Shown: positions 9,309 through 20,585, counted from the stretch's first letter. The stretch is 64,000 nucleotides of DNA from Paraphaeosphaeria minitans (GCA_015832175.1 WJXW01000002.1:3596001-3660000); one strand, 5' to 3'. Numbers and translations are program-made. Notes: a model not told the origin generated them from the sequence alone.

Positions 9309-12300
9309 CGGGGACTCCACTGCCGCTACCAGCAGTAGCTTGTTCGACGCCGAAACACGGACAGCTGAGTCCGCGCCGTCAGGCAGCTACGAGCTTCAAG
9401 CCCTTTCCGACAAAACATCCCCTGCTCGCTTCAGCCCCCATGACGACAGCACTGTTCCTTCTCAGCCATCGGAGCCTTTGAGCAAAACCGACGATCCAGC
9501 CATGTCGCGCGCGCCGCTGCTGGTGCGCTCGTCGCCAGCGCAGGGCACCGGTTCGTACGGCGGTCTGCCCGTCCTGTCGGTCAGCTCCAGCCCGGACGAC
9601 TCAGATGATCATGTGACCAACTTTCTGCGACGCGGCAAGAGAAAAGGGAAAAGCAAACTGCGAAACAGCGAGCCTTCTGGGAGACGGTCCTATATTGAAT
9701 CCAGCAACCATGGTTCCATCCAGAGCGAACCAGCTTTTACAGCCTCTACACGACGGCGCCCCCCAAGAGATCCAAACGGGCGCGAGTCTCTCGACGAAGC
9801 ACTTGCTGGCCAGGGAGATTCGCTTTTCGAGGCCAGATTTAACACGGGTGGGATAGGAGCGTCTGGGATTTCCGCTCCACGTGGTTTTGAAAGCCTGCAG
9901 TCATCATCCACTGGCAGCCCTTTGGATGAATCGGAAAATGACGACTCATCCGAGCCAGAGGATCTGCACGACAGCAAGACCAACGGCCACATCTCTGACA
10001 ACTCCCCCTACGCCCAGGTGCGAGCGGCAGTAGGTGCCAGCGATGACTTCACGCTTTCCATCAACACACCACGCATGTGGATCCTGTCCGTTATGTTCGC
10101 TATATTAGGATCGTCTACGAATCTTTTCTTTTCCTTGAGATACCCCAGCGTCAGCATTACACCCATCATTGCTCTTTTACTTGTGCATCCACTGGGCCTG
10201 CTCTGGGACCAGGTATTGAAACGACATGATGACCCCGAAGAACTGTTCGAGAACGGAGTGCTTGTGACAAGAGGGAGCAGCCGGTCTGGGTCAACCCATC
10301 ACGCATATGTACTCCGCTCCTCCCTGTCCCGGAAGACACGATTTCGATTATGGTTGGCCCAAGGTCGTTGGAATCTAAAGGAGCATTGTTGCGTCTACAT
10401 TAGTAGCAATGTATCATTCGGTTTCGCCTTCGCCACAGACGTCAGTAACCACGTATCACGAACGTCAAATCTGTGCACAGCGCTAATGTAGCCTTAGGTA
10501 ATCGTTGAGCAAACTAAGTTCTACCAGCAGGATCTTGGTGTTGTGTATCAGGTCTTGCTTACCCTGTCCACACAAATTCTCGGCTATGCCCTCGCCGGTC
10601 TTACACGACAGTACCTTGTCCGTCCAAGCGGCATGATATGGCCGGGTACGCTTGTTCCGGCCACGATGTTCACGGCGCTGCACAAGGACGAAAATAAGCC
10701 GGCCAATGGATGGACAATATCCCCATCCAAGTTCTTCGTGCGCGTGCTACTGGGTGCCGTCGCATTCTACTTTCTGCCTGGTCTTCTATTTCCTGCATTG
10801 AGCTACTTCAGCGTCATCACATGGTTCGCACCAAAGAATGTTGTGATCGCCAATCTCGTGAGCCTGTCCTGACTTCATTTTGACTAACCGCTAATTGTTG
10901 TAGTTTGGAATTTCTTCCGGCCTTGGCCTATTTCCCGTAACCTTTGACTGGGCACAGATTGCATACATTGGGTCTCCGCTCATCATTCCGTTCTGGGCAG
11001 CTCTCAACATCCTCGGTGGCCTAGTCGTAGTCATGTGGTTTGCGGCACCAATTATGTGTATGTGCATTAGTTCCATGGACTCGCAACCTGCTAAGCCGCC
11101 CTAGATTACACGAACGTGATGTATTCTTCGTACATGCCGATACTCTCAACCATCGTATTCGACAACCGTGGCAAGCCGTACGATGTCAGCAAAATCTTAA
11201 CCGACAATTTTCTGTTCGACAAGGAGGCATACGAGAACTATAGTCGTGTCTTTCTTCCCATCACATATGTTCTGAGCTATGCATTACAGTTCGCCGCGCT
11301 CACAGCTCTGGTCACTCACACAGCCGTTTGGCACGGGAAAGACATTTTGAAGCAGTGGCGTCACTCATGGGCAGAAATCAGAGGGAGATCCAGCGCTGCT
11401 TACGAGCCTTTACCTGCTGCAGAAAACGGTCGAACCAGCTCCGAAAGGATTCATAGGATGAGTACCTCGTCCGAACCAGAACTGGAGAACTTGTTGACAG
11501 CCGAGGATGTTCATAACCGGCTTATGCGGAGATACGACGACGTTCCGATTTTTTGGTATCTGATGACCGGAATCAGCATGGGCGCCATAGGCATGTTCGT
11601 TGTCGAGTACTACCCCATCCACCTGCCTTGGTACGGCCTCCTACTGGCCCTCGGTATCGCCGTTACCCTCTTCGTCCCTATCGGCATCATCATGGCCATC
11701 ACAAACCAGCAAAGCAGCCTGTACCTCATCTGCCAGCTTATCTGCGGAGTCGTCTTCCCCGGCCGTCCCGTTGCAAACATGGTCTTCACAACATACGGCT
11801 ACATTACCTCGACCCAAGGACTTAAGTTCTCCTCGGATCTGAAGTTGGGTCACTATATGAAGATACCGCCCAAGATACTCTTCAACCTCCAACTCTCCGC
11901 GACCATCATATCCAGCTTGACGCAGATCGGAGTTTTGAACTGGATGCTCGCTTTCATTCCCGGTATCTGCACGTCGGAAGCCATCAACGGCTTCACCTGC
12001 CCCATCGCGCGCGTCCATTTCAACGGCTCCATCCTTTGGGGCGTGGTTGGTCCCAAGCAGTTCTTCGGCCCCGGCGCGCTCTACCGCCCGCTTGTGTGGG
12101 CTTTCCTCGTCGGCGCCATCGCACCCATCCTGCTGTGGCTCCCTGCCCGTCACAGCCGCAAATCTATACTTCGCCGCATCAGCTTCCCCGTCGTGTTCGG
12201 CTCGCTGTCCTGGATACCACCGGCTACTGGTTTGAACTTCAGCGTGTGGGCGATTGTGTGCTATGTATTCAACTACCACATCAGAAACAGGAAGAAGGAG

Positions 12301-12568
12301 TGGTGGAACAAGTACAACATGACGTTGAGCGCGGCATTGGACAGCGGCCTGGCGGTCGGCGTCGTGATAATCTTTTTCGTCTTTTTGTTTCCAGGATGGA
12401 TGGACGGGTTCAAGTGGTGGGGGACGGACGTGTACAAGCAGGTAAGTTCCTCGATGATACATCCTCGCAAAACGCCACATATTGACACTATGCTAGGGCT
12501 GCGACTGGCAGGCGTGCTCGTACAGAACTGTTCCAGAAGGTGGGCATTTCGGGCCACCCGACTGGTGA
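9277..12568 (+). CDS. Oligopeptide transporter family (OPT) protein
   Basis: Five exons (9277-10440, 10498-10857, 10904-11057, 11105-12441, 12497-12568) give 1028 residues. All introns are GT-AG and in frame. The first about 260 residues are hydrophilic, Ser/Asp-rich and probably disordered and cytosolic, including the basic run RRGKRKGKSK. Many membrane segments follow, beginning at MWILSVMFAILGSSTNLFF. Family marks include the Gly/Pro-rich loop SGMIWPGTLVPATMFTALHK, and LKLGHYMKIPPKILF, the OPT GHYMKIPPR-type motif. The C-terminus is short and Cys/Trp-bearing (GCDWQACSY). OPT proteins are proton-coupled importers of small peptides, glutathione or metal chelates at the plasma membrane or in endomembranes. 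The long N-terminal extension is unusual for the best-known plasma-membrane members and suggests regulation or a different compartment. The substrate cannot be told. Confidence 0.9.
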
Positions 12569-13356
12569 TATTGTGCATTGCATCTGTGTTTCGGGTAGCT
12601 CGGTGCATGGAGGTTGTTGCGAAGATGGCTTCTTGCAGCACAGCGGATGATTTGCTTGCGCTTGGCTCGCATTTGGGAGGCGTTCGGTTTATGTGTGTGT
12701 GTCAAACGTGATATGAATTGAGATGCTCAAGCATAGCTGTTATTCGGTTACCTACGTGTTGTAGTGTGCGTCAGCCGTTCCGGGTTAGCGCTTCGCGGGT
12801 ATTGTCGGCCACAGCCCTATCTCCCCAGCCCTCCACAAGCCTTATCTGGGGTATCTCTTGATAACGCCTAGCACCGCATTATTCAAACGTCTCGACTGTT
12901 CATATCTCAATTCAAACGTCTCGACTGTTTATATCTCAATTCAAACGTCTTGACTGCTCACATCTTAGACCTATGCTATGGTCGCCGCGATTCAACCACC
13001 GCACGGGATGTTCGGCACTGTTCACCTGCTTGGCAGACCCTTTTAACCATGGGGCGAACGTTTCGAGTATCGACATGTCATTTGCACTCGATATGATAGG
13101 CGTGAATTGGCAAACACGCTTTGACCAGAGCCGTATCTTGTGACCCAGGCATCTCTTCCCGAGAGAAGCCTATCAATCCTTATCATGCTGACTGCCAAAC
13201 AAAGCAGCCAGCGGAATGCTATAAGGTGCAGAGCTGTCCTTGTTCGTTGAAATCCCATTCTTGATCCAATCCAAAAACACAATCGACGCCCCTCTGTCAT
13301 CGAACCTAGCGTGAGCATCTTGCCGTTCTCCATACTCAACTCAAAACCAACTTCCC
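12569..13356. other. Intergenic region with short tandem repeat
   Basis: About 790 bases between co-directed genes. Apart from the three-copy repeat listed separately, I see no gene. Confidence 0.4.
12881..12967 (+). repeat. Three-copy 29-base tandem repeat
   Basis: Three consecutive 29-base units (12881-12909, 12910-12938, 12939-12967), each starting ATTCAAACGTCT. Units 1 and 2 differ at one position and unit 3 at about five. It lies downstream of the transporter gene and outside any coding frame. Confidence 0.9.
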
Positions 13357-14226
13357 ATGGCCTCAGGGTCTCTTCTTCTTCTCACCACAACCGAGGACTG
13401 CGACAACGACGTTACCGTTGGAACGATAACATGTACTGCACCCGTTGCATTTGGAGGCGAAGAGCAATGGCTCTACCTGCCAGCCACCAACAAGTTCGAC
13501 CTCACCCGCGGAGCAGCACGCAAGATGGTCTTCGAATGCGACGCAGACGAGCGCCACACCGGCTTCATGATAGATCCCGGAGCGTCAGTCTTGATCGTCG
13601 TCGACATGCAGAACTACTTCATCAACCCAATCTACCGAGATCACGCAGCAGGCATTGCCGCCGTAGAACCGACCCTCAAAGTCATCGAGCGGTGCCGAAA
13701 GGAAGGGATCCAGATCGCGTGGCTGAACTGGGGGATCAACGACCAGTCTCTCAAGAACATGGCGCCTGCGATCCAGCGAGGTTTCAGCAAGAGCTTGGGC
13801 TGGCACATTGGTCTTGGTGCGCAGCTTCCGGAGAAGCAGGGGAGATGCCTCTTCAAGCGCACGTGGAACGCAGACCTCTACGACCCTTTCAAAGCCGTCG
13901 CCCGGCCGGGGGATCTGTTCTTCGACAAGACGCGGATGAGTGGGCTGTGGTCGACCGAGGAACCGCTCCACGAGTATCTACGGGCTGTCGGGAAGCAAAC
14001 GTTGCTCTTCGCCGGTGTAAACACGGATCAGTGTGTTTTCGGCACGGTGTCGGATTCATACTCGTACGGTTGGGACTGCATCATGCTGCGTGACTGCACA
14101 GGTACGATGACGGGTCGGGCTGCGCAAGAGTTGACGGAGTATCAAGTGTCGACAAACATGGGGTTTGTGACGACCAGCAACGCACTTTGTGAAGCGCAAA
14201 TTTGCGAGCACTTCGAAGGGTGCTGA
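13357..14226 (+). CDS. Isochorismatase-family cysteine hydrolase
   Basis: A single exon of 289 residues. The catalytic triad of the isochorismatase-like hydrolases is complete: Asp83 in VLIVVDMQNYF, Lys191 in LFFDKTRMSGLW, and nucleophile Cys226 in FAGVNTDQCVFG, with the usual Ala/Gly-Val-x-T-D-x-C loop. The first about 70 residues precede the core and are not typical of bacterial members. The family includes nicotinamidases, N-carbamoylsarcosine amidases, ureidoacrylate hydrolases and isochorismatases. The protein is probably an amidohydrolase, but the substrate is not evident. The intradiol dioxygenase 2 kb away is on the other strand and gives no real support for a shared pathway. Confidence 0.88.
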   Translation: MASGSLLLLTTTEDCDNDVTVGTITCTAPVAFGGEEQWLYLPATNKFDLTRGAARKMVFECDADERHTGFMIDPGASVLIVVDMQNYFINPIYRDHAAGIAAVEPTLKVIERCRKEGIQIAWLNWGINDQSLKNMAPAIQRGFSKSLGWHIGLGAQLPEKQGRCLFKRTWNADLYDPFKAVARPGDLFFDKTRMSGLWSTEEPLHEYLRAVGKQTLLFAGVNTDQCVFGTVSDSYSYGWDCIMLRDCTGTMTGRAAQELTEYQVSTNMGFVTTSNALCEAQICEHFEGC

Positions 14227-15067
14227 GTTGAGTTGCCTCCTTTGGTCTGCGGGACCTTGTTCGCCGGGTGATACTTTGCTTGCTTGTTTTCTTTTAGCGT
14301 TCGTGTCGTATATACCCTATTTCAGCAGATATCAATACCATGTGGAATCATTCGGACCGTTCCATGTTTCCTGCGGCGGTGTCATGGCCTACTCCCACTG
14401 CAGTGCTTGCCCGACGGCAGCCGTTGCCTTTGTTGATACACAAAAGCCAACCTTTGTCTATCAATTGACTTTACTCAACCTATTTTAAGCCTACATTCAT
14501 TGCATCCTCCCTACGTTCATTTCAAGCTCTCCATCACGCTGATCGTGAGTCTCCAGTGACGCATCCCCAGACAGCTCGGCTATTTCTGACTTCGCCACTT
14601 CCCTGACCACCATCCCTGCACCGCCGCATCTGGGCCGAACAACGGTCCATCCACGCGCTAGCAAGCAGGCGCAGATTGCGATTCACCGTGTTCCACACCA
14701 CACAGCCTGGCTGCGGTGTCGAAAAGCTGGCGGTGCCGGAGGCCGCATTGCCTGCCTGATCGGCCTGGGGATGACGCGGCGCTAGACGAGCTGCGGTCTG
14801 ACAGTGCGTCCGCAACAAGGGGATGGCTTGTGGGTATTTAGGTGGAGAAGGAGAGCTGGAGGAGGGCTGTTTGGGTACCTACCTACTTGAAGTAATGTCG
14901 ACCGATGCAAATCATCCAACACGCTATCCGTCAACTTTTTGATCCTCATCCAACACGCCCACGACTGGACGAGAGTCCTGCAAACGCCACAAATCTACGG
15001 ATCGCTGCACCTGTCGCCATCGCCCTACTCTCCCGACTCCGACTTGACCGGGCGGAATCCAGCTAAC
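14227..15067. other. Intergenic region
   Basis: About 840 bases. A minus-strand open frame near 14534-14818 exists but has no conserved features and no clear ATG context. I see nothing else. Confidence 0.35.
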
Positions 15068-15334
15068 ATGTTCCAATCCCTTGACTTCGTCGCCAAGATG
15101 TGCAGGGGAACTGGGCTGGAAGAGCGCGAGCGGTCACGGTCCAAGTCGCCTTCTTCATCTGACACGGAGCGACGGCCATCAATTCCTGAGCGCATCATTG
15201 TTACCGAGGACGGCGTGGTGAGGGCGATCGAGACGATTGGCGTGTGCGAAGAGGAGAGGAGGGGGAGGAAGAGGATGGAAGAGGGCGCGGGGAGGTACTA
15301 TGCGCGCTTTGGGGAGAGGCCTGTCATTGATTAG
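15068..15334 (+). CDS. Small hypothetical protein, 88 residues
   Basis: The frame from the ATG in AACATGTTCCAATCC encodes 88 residues. It has a Ser/Arg-rich centre (ERSRSKSPSSSDTERR) and a more ordered tail (PERIIVTEDGVVRAIETIGV) ending in a basic stretch. The frame is open further upstream without an ATG. I do not recognise it. The regular IIVTEDGVVRAI strand-like pattern and the clean ATG make it a plausible small gene, but it could be chance. Confidence 0.45.
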   Translation: MFQSLDFVAKMCRGTGLEERERSRSKSPSSSDTERRPSIPERIIVTEDGVVRAIETIGVCEEERRGRKRMEEGAGRYYARFGERPVID

Positions 15335-15340
15335 ATGACG

Positions 15341-15399
15341 AGGGAGAGAGGGAGGGAGAGAGGGAGGGAGAGAGGGAGGGAGAGAGGAAGGAGGGAAAG
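15341..15399 (+). repeat. GA-rich 12-base minisatellite
   Basis: Purine-only tract made of roughly four copies of AGAGAGGGAGGG, beginning directly after the stop codon of the small gene. Confidence 0.85.
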
Positions 15400-15625
15400 A
15401 TACCCAGATGTTTGTCGTTGAGCGAGGCGGTTCGATCGGCGAGCGGAGCACATACCTAGTAGTACCTATGAAAGTAATGAGCCACGACCATCCCACCGAG
15501 TAAAATACAAAACTGCGATTATCGCATCCTCGATACGCTCATCCTTCCGCCCTTGCCATTCACACCCTCAGCCCATGCCCTCAGCCACGCCTCCGCCCCA
15601 CTAACATCATCACTATACCCATCCA

Positions 15626-15973
15626 TCAAAACAACCTCAACAGCACACGCTTCACCTTCCCCAAACACCCTCCCCGGGCGAGGAAGTCGGTGATGGGTGA
15701 ATCTGTGGTAGAGATGGAGCCGGTGTTGGCTGGTTGTTGCTGCTCAGGCTCTTTCCCTGATGGTCTACGAGTACCCTCTGTGCGAATAGCTCGGCCTGTC
15801 GCGCCGAGTGTTGTGTTGGGCGGAGCGACGAGTTCGGGACAGAGGTGCGGGTCCATGTTGGTCATGTTTGTGGTGACGAGCTCGTATGTTTCGCGCTCCC
15901 TGTTGATAATTTTGTTAAGGCGCCTCCAGTTTTTGGCGTATATATTGGTGCCGGGGGGGATGAGAGACGCCAT
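15626..15973 (-). CDS. Small hypothetical protein, 115 residues
   Basis: The frame from an ATG at 15973 begins MASLIPPGTNIYAKNWRR and ends in a basic tail (LGKVKRVLLRLF). It is rich in Asn, Thr and Pro in the middle. No domain is recognised. The frame stays open to the right without an ATG. It is included because the composition is coding-like and there is no competing gene, but the call is weak. Confidence 0.4.
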   Translation of the reverse strand: MASLIPPGTNIYAKNWRRLNKIINRERETYELVTTNMTNMDPHLCPELVAPPNTTLGATGRAIRTEGTRRPSGKEPEQQQPANTGSISTTDSPITDFLARGGCLGKVKRVLLRLF

Positions 15974-16193
15974 TACGGAACGTGCTATCAAAGATGCACT
16001 TATTAACCGACTGCATAACTTTGATAGGATTTGTTTGAATATTGATTGTGGTAATGGGAGGGAGCACTTTATGTTTCGTTCGATTGTGGGGGCCGAAACC
16101 AAGCGTTCAGCTGGAGAGCTGATTCAGTTTTCGAAAGCTTAATACATATGGATCACCGCCAAACGCATGCGATGAGCTGGTATATACCGTACT

Positions 16194-17333
16194 TCAATCA
16201 ACGTCCGGCACCAGTTGTCCATTAATAATCATCATGTTCTCCCGACCTAGCTTCTTCATCGCTTTCAAGGCCTCCTCGTCCCTCAGTTTCTTCGTCTCTT
16301 CATCCGTAACAAGCACAAATTCGTATGTCAACAGCTCTGTGCCCTCCTTGACATCGTACTTTTTCGCTTGTTCAGCGTTCACGGTGCTAAGATCCACGAT
16401 GAGAGATTCCTTGACGCCGAACACCGCGTCGGACGTCTCGTAAGGGTCATCTCGGAGGTATAATGCTCTGCCGATTCGTCAGCTGCAAGACACAGGCAGA
16501 GAAAGAGTGGAGAAGATGTCAGGCCACTTACGTGATCAAATGATCGTAACCCTGCTTCTCGAACATGAAATGCATATGGCTCGGCCTCCAGGGATGTCTT
16601 CCGAGCTTCTCAAGCATGACCCCCACAGGCCCGTCGTTCGGAATGCGATAGGGTACTGGCACAATGGCCTTGAACCAGAATACACCCTCTTCGTCACTCC
16701 TCATGATGCCTCTCCCGTCTGGTCTATCGCCGCTATAACCATCGTACTGGACGTCGTACGACCCTTTGCTGTCCGTTTCCCAAATGTCGATTTTGACATC
16801 TTGTATGGGTTTGCCATCGGTAGATTTTACGTTGCAGAGGCAGAGTAGCGGTTTGCCTTGGGGATCGGCCGAGATGGATGAGCCGGTCGATTGTTCCTGC
16901 GCATCGTGTGTGTGATATGGGCCGAGCACGGTGCCTTCGGTGGAGGCGGGCGGTTTGGGGTGGTCTATCGAGTCGACGAGGAGAGAGAGACCGAGGGTGT
17001 TTGAGAGGAGGATGAATTCCTAATGTCAAGAGTCCATTAGCAGCTCATTCCGATCAGGTCTTTGAACGGCAAGGAACTTAGGATGCTTACCTGCCGCACA
17101 TCTGTGCATTTCTTCCCTACCGAGGTCAAGAACTCAATACCTGCCATCCATTCCGTGGTGCTGAGACGCGTTTCCCGCGCGAAGTCGTGCATGTGCGATA
17201 CGAGTCTTTCCAACACATATTTCAGCCGCGCGTCGGACGTCTGCGCGTTGATCAAGTGCACATTATCAGTGATGTTGTCGATCGTCAAGTCCTTGAGGAT
17301 CGGAACATCGACCTTCTCATGCGTTCCTGCCAT
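16194..17333 (-). CDS. Intradiol ring-cleavage dioxygenase
   Basis: Three exons (17333-17091, 17019-16532, 16467-16194) give 334 residues. The N-terminal helical dimerisation domain (about 1-105) is followed by the intradiol beta-sandwich. The non-haem Fe(III) ligands are all visible: Tyr169 (GSYDVQY), Tyr205 (PVPYRIPND), His229 and His231 (RPSHMHF). Their spacing of 36, 24 and 2 equals that of catechol 1,2-dioxygenases. The enzyme would cleave a catechol or hydroxyquinol ring between the two hydroxyls to a muconate or maleylacetate-type product, in the cytosol, feeding the 3-oxoadipate pathway. Hydroxyquinol 1,2-dioxygenase is a likely alternative to catechol 1,2-dioxygenase. The sequence seen here does not decide. 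No transport or regulator gene is adjacent. Confidence 0.92.
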
Positions 17334-17896
17334 TGCAGGGTGGTTCTACCGAACAGAGTGCGAGTCAATTAGGGAACACGTAGGTAAGCAATAGGAGAGA
17401 AATACAGAGGGCAGATGAGTGGGAAGACGCCTATATAATTATCTGCAACCGGTGTGAGATCAGTCAGGTATTAGCAATGCGTTTCGCGGTAGGAACGGCT
17501 CGATTCCGAATGAGGGGTAGCAAAGTCGACCCCAGACACAGCAGGATGACATGACAAAGGGAGGGCGCTCATAGGCCTAGAGGTGGCAGACTAGAAGTGA
17601 AGCGTGCTGTTTCGCCCCGCTTGGGGTCGTGAGATGGAGGTCGGAGTACAGCTCGGTAGGTAGACAAGGAATGTGGGGCAACATTGGAGCTCGTGGACGT
17701 CACGTGTCTAAGTACTTGAAGTCTTACCTCTTAGGCTGGATGCATCTCATGTGATATTGTATACTTTTCGATAACTCAGACGTTGATTTGCTCATCGTTT
17801 AAACCCTGGGATCATCTGATCAGTACAGATGAGCACAGAAAGGTGATTTCTATGCCAGAAGACTGCCCGAACCACAATCATACCCGCCTCTCGCTC
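17334..17896. other. Intergenic region
   Basis: About 560 bases containing the dioxygenase promoter and the 3' region of the kinase-like gene. No gene seen. Confidence 0.4.
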
Positions 17897-19222
17897 TTAC
17901 TCGACAACGACGTCCAAAATGCTCCCCTCCTCTTTCCTAATCTCTACCCAACCTCCTTCCTCAACTCTCACAATCTTCCCATCAATACACACCCTCCTCC
18001 ACCCATCCTCCTTCTCCTGGAATTCAATCCTCAGCCCATCAATCTCCTCATACCTCACCATTGGATCCTCGACATGCTTGCCACCCGCATACGCCAAACC
18101 CATAACTCTCATTGCCTCACCCCCTGTCGTAGGGCCAAAATTTACAAGCCACATACTGCCGTCCAGCGGCTTACTCTTCGGGCTTATGCAAAACGGTTTC
18201 TCGAGGTTTGACACCATAGTCGCGAGAACGTACATGTGTTCTTCCTCTGGGAGCGTAGTCCACTCTGAGCCATGAAGCATAGAGACAGATGCGTGGTAAG
18301 GATGAGGAGGCGAGCCGTTGGGAGGGTACAGTGCCTCCTTCGCCGCTATTTTAAAGCGGTCGATGCCGAATTTGCGGTATTCTGCAGAGTCGCTGTCGGC
18401 GACGAGAGAAGCGTGCATGGCCCAGCTTGCGACTACAGCACCGTGTAGGATAGGACGACCGCTCTTGGGGTCTTGAGGGAGGACTTCTTCGTCGCGGGCT
18501 TCGTTGGTAAGGAGGCGCGCGCCGGGGGAGTAGGAGGCGGTGAATATGGGTAGAGGTTTTCGATGGGCCTCATCGGAGGGGTTGAGACAAAGTGCCTTTA
18601 GACCCCATGTGTTCTGGTGAGGATTTCCAGCGTTGATGGAGTGGTATAAAGCGTTGGCGGTGCCGAGGGGAAGCAGGACGACCTTTGGTGCTCTGTAACT
18701 TGAAGAGGCTGGTTGGGCTAGGAGACCATTGACGAGATCGACGATGCCGCCGTCGCCAGTCAGCAGTACTATTCGCAGAGTTATACCGGCGTCAGCCGTA
18801 GGGAAGAATATGTCGTTGGTGAGCTCTTGAATCGTAGTCGCTGATTCGGTGCAGTGGGTGAGGAAATTTGTATGACTTTCTGGCCAGAGCGTCTCCAGAA
18901 TCGGCTTTACAGCTTTCTCGTAGAATATTTCTGCTTTTCCTGTACCAGAACCGGTAGAGATGATGATGTGCGTTTCTTCGTCGCTTGTATCGTGTGGACG
19001 AAGGGATGGCTGTATCTGATCATTTTCCTCTATGATCACATCTGGCACTGCAATTTCGTCCTTGTCTTCGCCTGCAGAAAGTTGCAAGCTTATGACTGTC
19101 GACGTAGCTCCATGTTTGCTGGGAGCAGATGCTATTGTAGTGAGATTATTGCCTGAGCCGTCGCCATCATTGGCTTCGACTGTGGGTGAAATCGAATCGG
19201 CCATGACTGCATCAGAAGACAT
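17897..19222 (-). CDS. Diacylglycerol/sphingosine kinase-like protein
   Basis: A single exon of 441 residues from the ATG at 19222. The frame runs ten codons further upstream without another ATG and past a possible acceptor TTATAG, so a small 5' exon cannot be excluded. The first about 90 residues are low-complexity. The DAGK catalytic fold follows with ISTGSGTGKA and the nucleotide-binding LLTGDGGIVDLVNGLL (GGDG-type motif, here GDGG), then LPLGTANALYHSI, which matches the PLGTxN motif. The protein probably phosphorylates a lipid such as diacylglycerol, ceramide or a long-chain base. Which lipid cannot be told. It belongs to a fungal-specific branch rather than to the yeast LCB4/5 type, judged by its short length. 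Confidence 0.82.
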   Translation of the reverse strand: MSSDAVMADSISPTVEANDGDGSGNNLTTIASAPSKHGATSTVISLQLSAGEDKDEIAVPDVIIEENDQIQPSLRPHDTSDEETHIIISTGSGTGKAEIFYEKAVKPILETLWPESHTNFLTHCTESATTIQELTNDIFFPTADAGITLRIVLLTGDGGIVDLVNGLLAQPASSSYRAPKVVLLPLGTANALYHSINAGNPHQNTWGLKALCLNPSDEAHRKPLPIFTASYSPGARLLTNEARDEEVLPQDPKSGRPILHGAVVASWAMHASLVADSDSAEYRKFGIDRFKIAAKEALYPPNGSPPHPYHASVSMLHGSEWTTLPEEEHMYVLATMVSNLEKPFCISPKSKPLDGSMWLVNFGPTTGGEAMRVMGLAYAGGKHVEDPMVRYEEIDGLRIEFQEKEDGWRRVCIDGKIVRVEEGGWVEIRKEEGSILDVVVE

Positions 19223-19871
19223 CGCTTTCTTGACGTACCCTATAACAGACAAGAGGTGATTATCAACGCTTGAGCAGGTAGATACTCCCCATCAAAGGCT
19301 GTATGCGACGATAACGCCATGCCCGCAGTTGCTCGCTTACCTACCTACACCGCTCTAGCTACTTTCGGGGCGCAGCTTCCGCTGCTCTCAGTAAGACAAA
19401 GAAGAGCCGAATTATAAAGCAAGTAAGACACGCACGGAGGGCCTGAGTTTTGTAGCGGAAAATCTGCTCCCACGGCAATCCAGCTAGCTCACAGTGTGCA
19501 TCAATCAGGACGGAGACACAGCGCACGTCAGCAGTGATTCCGAATAGTCCAGCATTACATCATCCCGGTGCATCCTTGGCATCGTGGTGCTGTTGCGCAG
19601 CGCAACCTGGTGCTGCTACCAAGCTCAGCCGGGCTCTGATATCTTCTGATACCACGCCGTCAGCAGAGCCCACAGTTCCCAAATTGCGCACGCTCAGCCC
19701 CAGCGCGCCTTTCACTTCCAATTACCCAGCCCTCGTTCGCTCTCGAAAGAGCTAGCTTTCCGACCCTCCCGCGCGCCCATCCAAAACCACACCCACCACC
19801 ACCTCTCGCATGCGCGCCCAAGGCCACTGCCTCCCCTCCACCCTTGCACCTCCCACTTCCCGAACGGCATC
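19223..19871. other. Divergent intergenic region
   Basis: About 650 bases between divergent genes. An open frame near 19534 has no ATG-led conserved content. It probably holds both promoters. Confidence 0.4.
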
Positions 19872-20585
19872 ATGAACGGCGGCTGGGTCTTCTTCATCAT
19901 CCTTATCCTCGCAGTCGTCGGCGGCTACGGCGGTTGGGTAGCCTACTCGCGCATCCGGGCCTCACGCTTGGGCCTGCCACCACCCTCCCTCAACCCCTTC
20001 ACCCGCAGCGGCGACGCGACCTCGAACTACCCTGGCCCCGCGCCCACCGGCATCAAGGGCTGGATCGACGCCCAGATCCGCAAGTTCAAGAACCGCAACA
20101 ACCGCACTGCGCACGGCGCGTACGAGGAGAGCGGCTCCGGGTACAACAGCAGCCAGGGCCGCGGCGCGGGACACAGACTCGATCCCGACGAGGCGTGGGA
20201 TGCGCGCGTCGGCAACGAGACATACTACGAGGAGCAGGAGCTGGGGCTGCACGAGCCGGCGAATGCAAGGACGGGCCTGCAGAGCAGCAATCCGTACGAG
20301 AGTCAGCCGTACGGCGCACCGTCGCCGGGTTTCCATGAGCCGGAGCGTGGAAGAAGTCGCAACAGGGACTACGATGAGCACAGCGATGGGGGGCTCGCCG
20401 CGAGGCAGAATCCATTTGGGGATGACAACGCGGCGAGTTTGAGAGGTGTGAGTCCGCGCCCGCTGGACCAGCATGTTGATACGAGCTATGGCGGTGCGAG
20501 CGCGGCGCAGCAGAAAAAGAAGAAGGGGAGTGCGGATAATAGCCCGACGGAGAGTCGAAGGAGTGTGTTCCACGAGGAGATTTAA
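19872..20585 (+). CDS. Single-pass membrane protein, fungal-specific
   Basis: A single exon of 237 residues. The N-terminus MNGGWVFFIILILAVVGGYG is one strong membrane segment (about residues 5-26) followed by a short basic stretch (RIRASRLG), so it is probably an N-out/C-in signal anchor. The remaining about 200 residues are hydrophilic and disordered, rich in Gly, Asn, Tyr and Arg, and end FHEEI. The conserved-looking part just after the membrane is LPPPSLNPFTRSG and GIKGWIDAQIRKFKNRNNR. Similar fungal proteins are often labelled acid phosphatase-like, but no phosphatase motif is visible. The function is unknown. Confidence 0.78.
   Translation: MNGGWVFFIILILAVVGGYGGWVAYSRIRASRLGLPPPSLNPFTRSGDATSNYPGPAPTGIKGWIDAQIRKFKNRNNRTAHGAYEESGSGYNSSQGRGAGHRLDPDEAWDARVGNETYYEEQELGLHEPANARTGLQSSNPYESQPYGAPSPGFHEPERGRSRNRDYDEHSDGGLAARQNPFGDDNAASLRGVSPRPLDQHVDTSYGGASAAQQKKKKGSADNSPTESRRSVFHEEI

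Noticed and set aside
11641..12480. 279-codon open frame antisense to the OPT transporter
   Set aside because: It overlaps clear transporter exons. Its His/Asp/Arg-rich content is what antisense of membrane-protein codons gives.
14534..14818. 94-codon minus-strand frame between the cysteine hydrolase and the small gene
   Set aside because: No domain, and coding-like bias is weak. It is not enough to call a gene.
13357..17333. A catabolic cluster of the cysteine hydrolase and the intradiol dioxygenase
   Set aside because: Opposite strands, 2 kb apart with small hypotheticals between, and no shared pathway or regulator. Proximity looks accidental.
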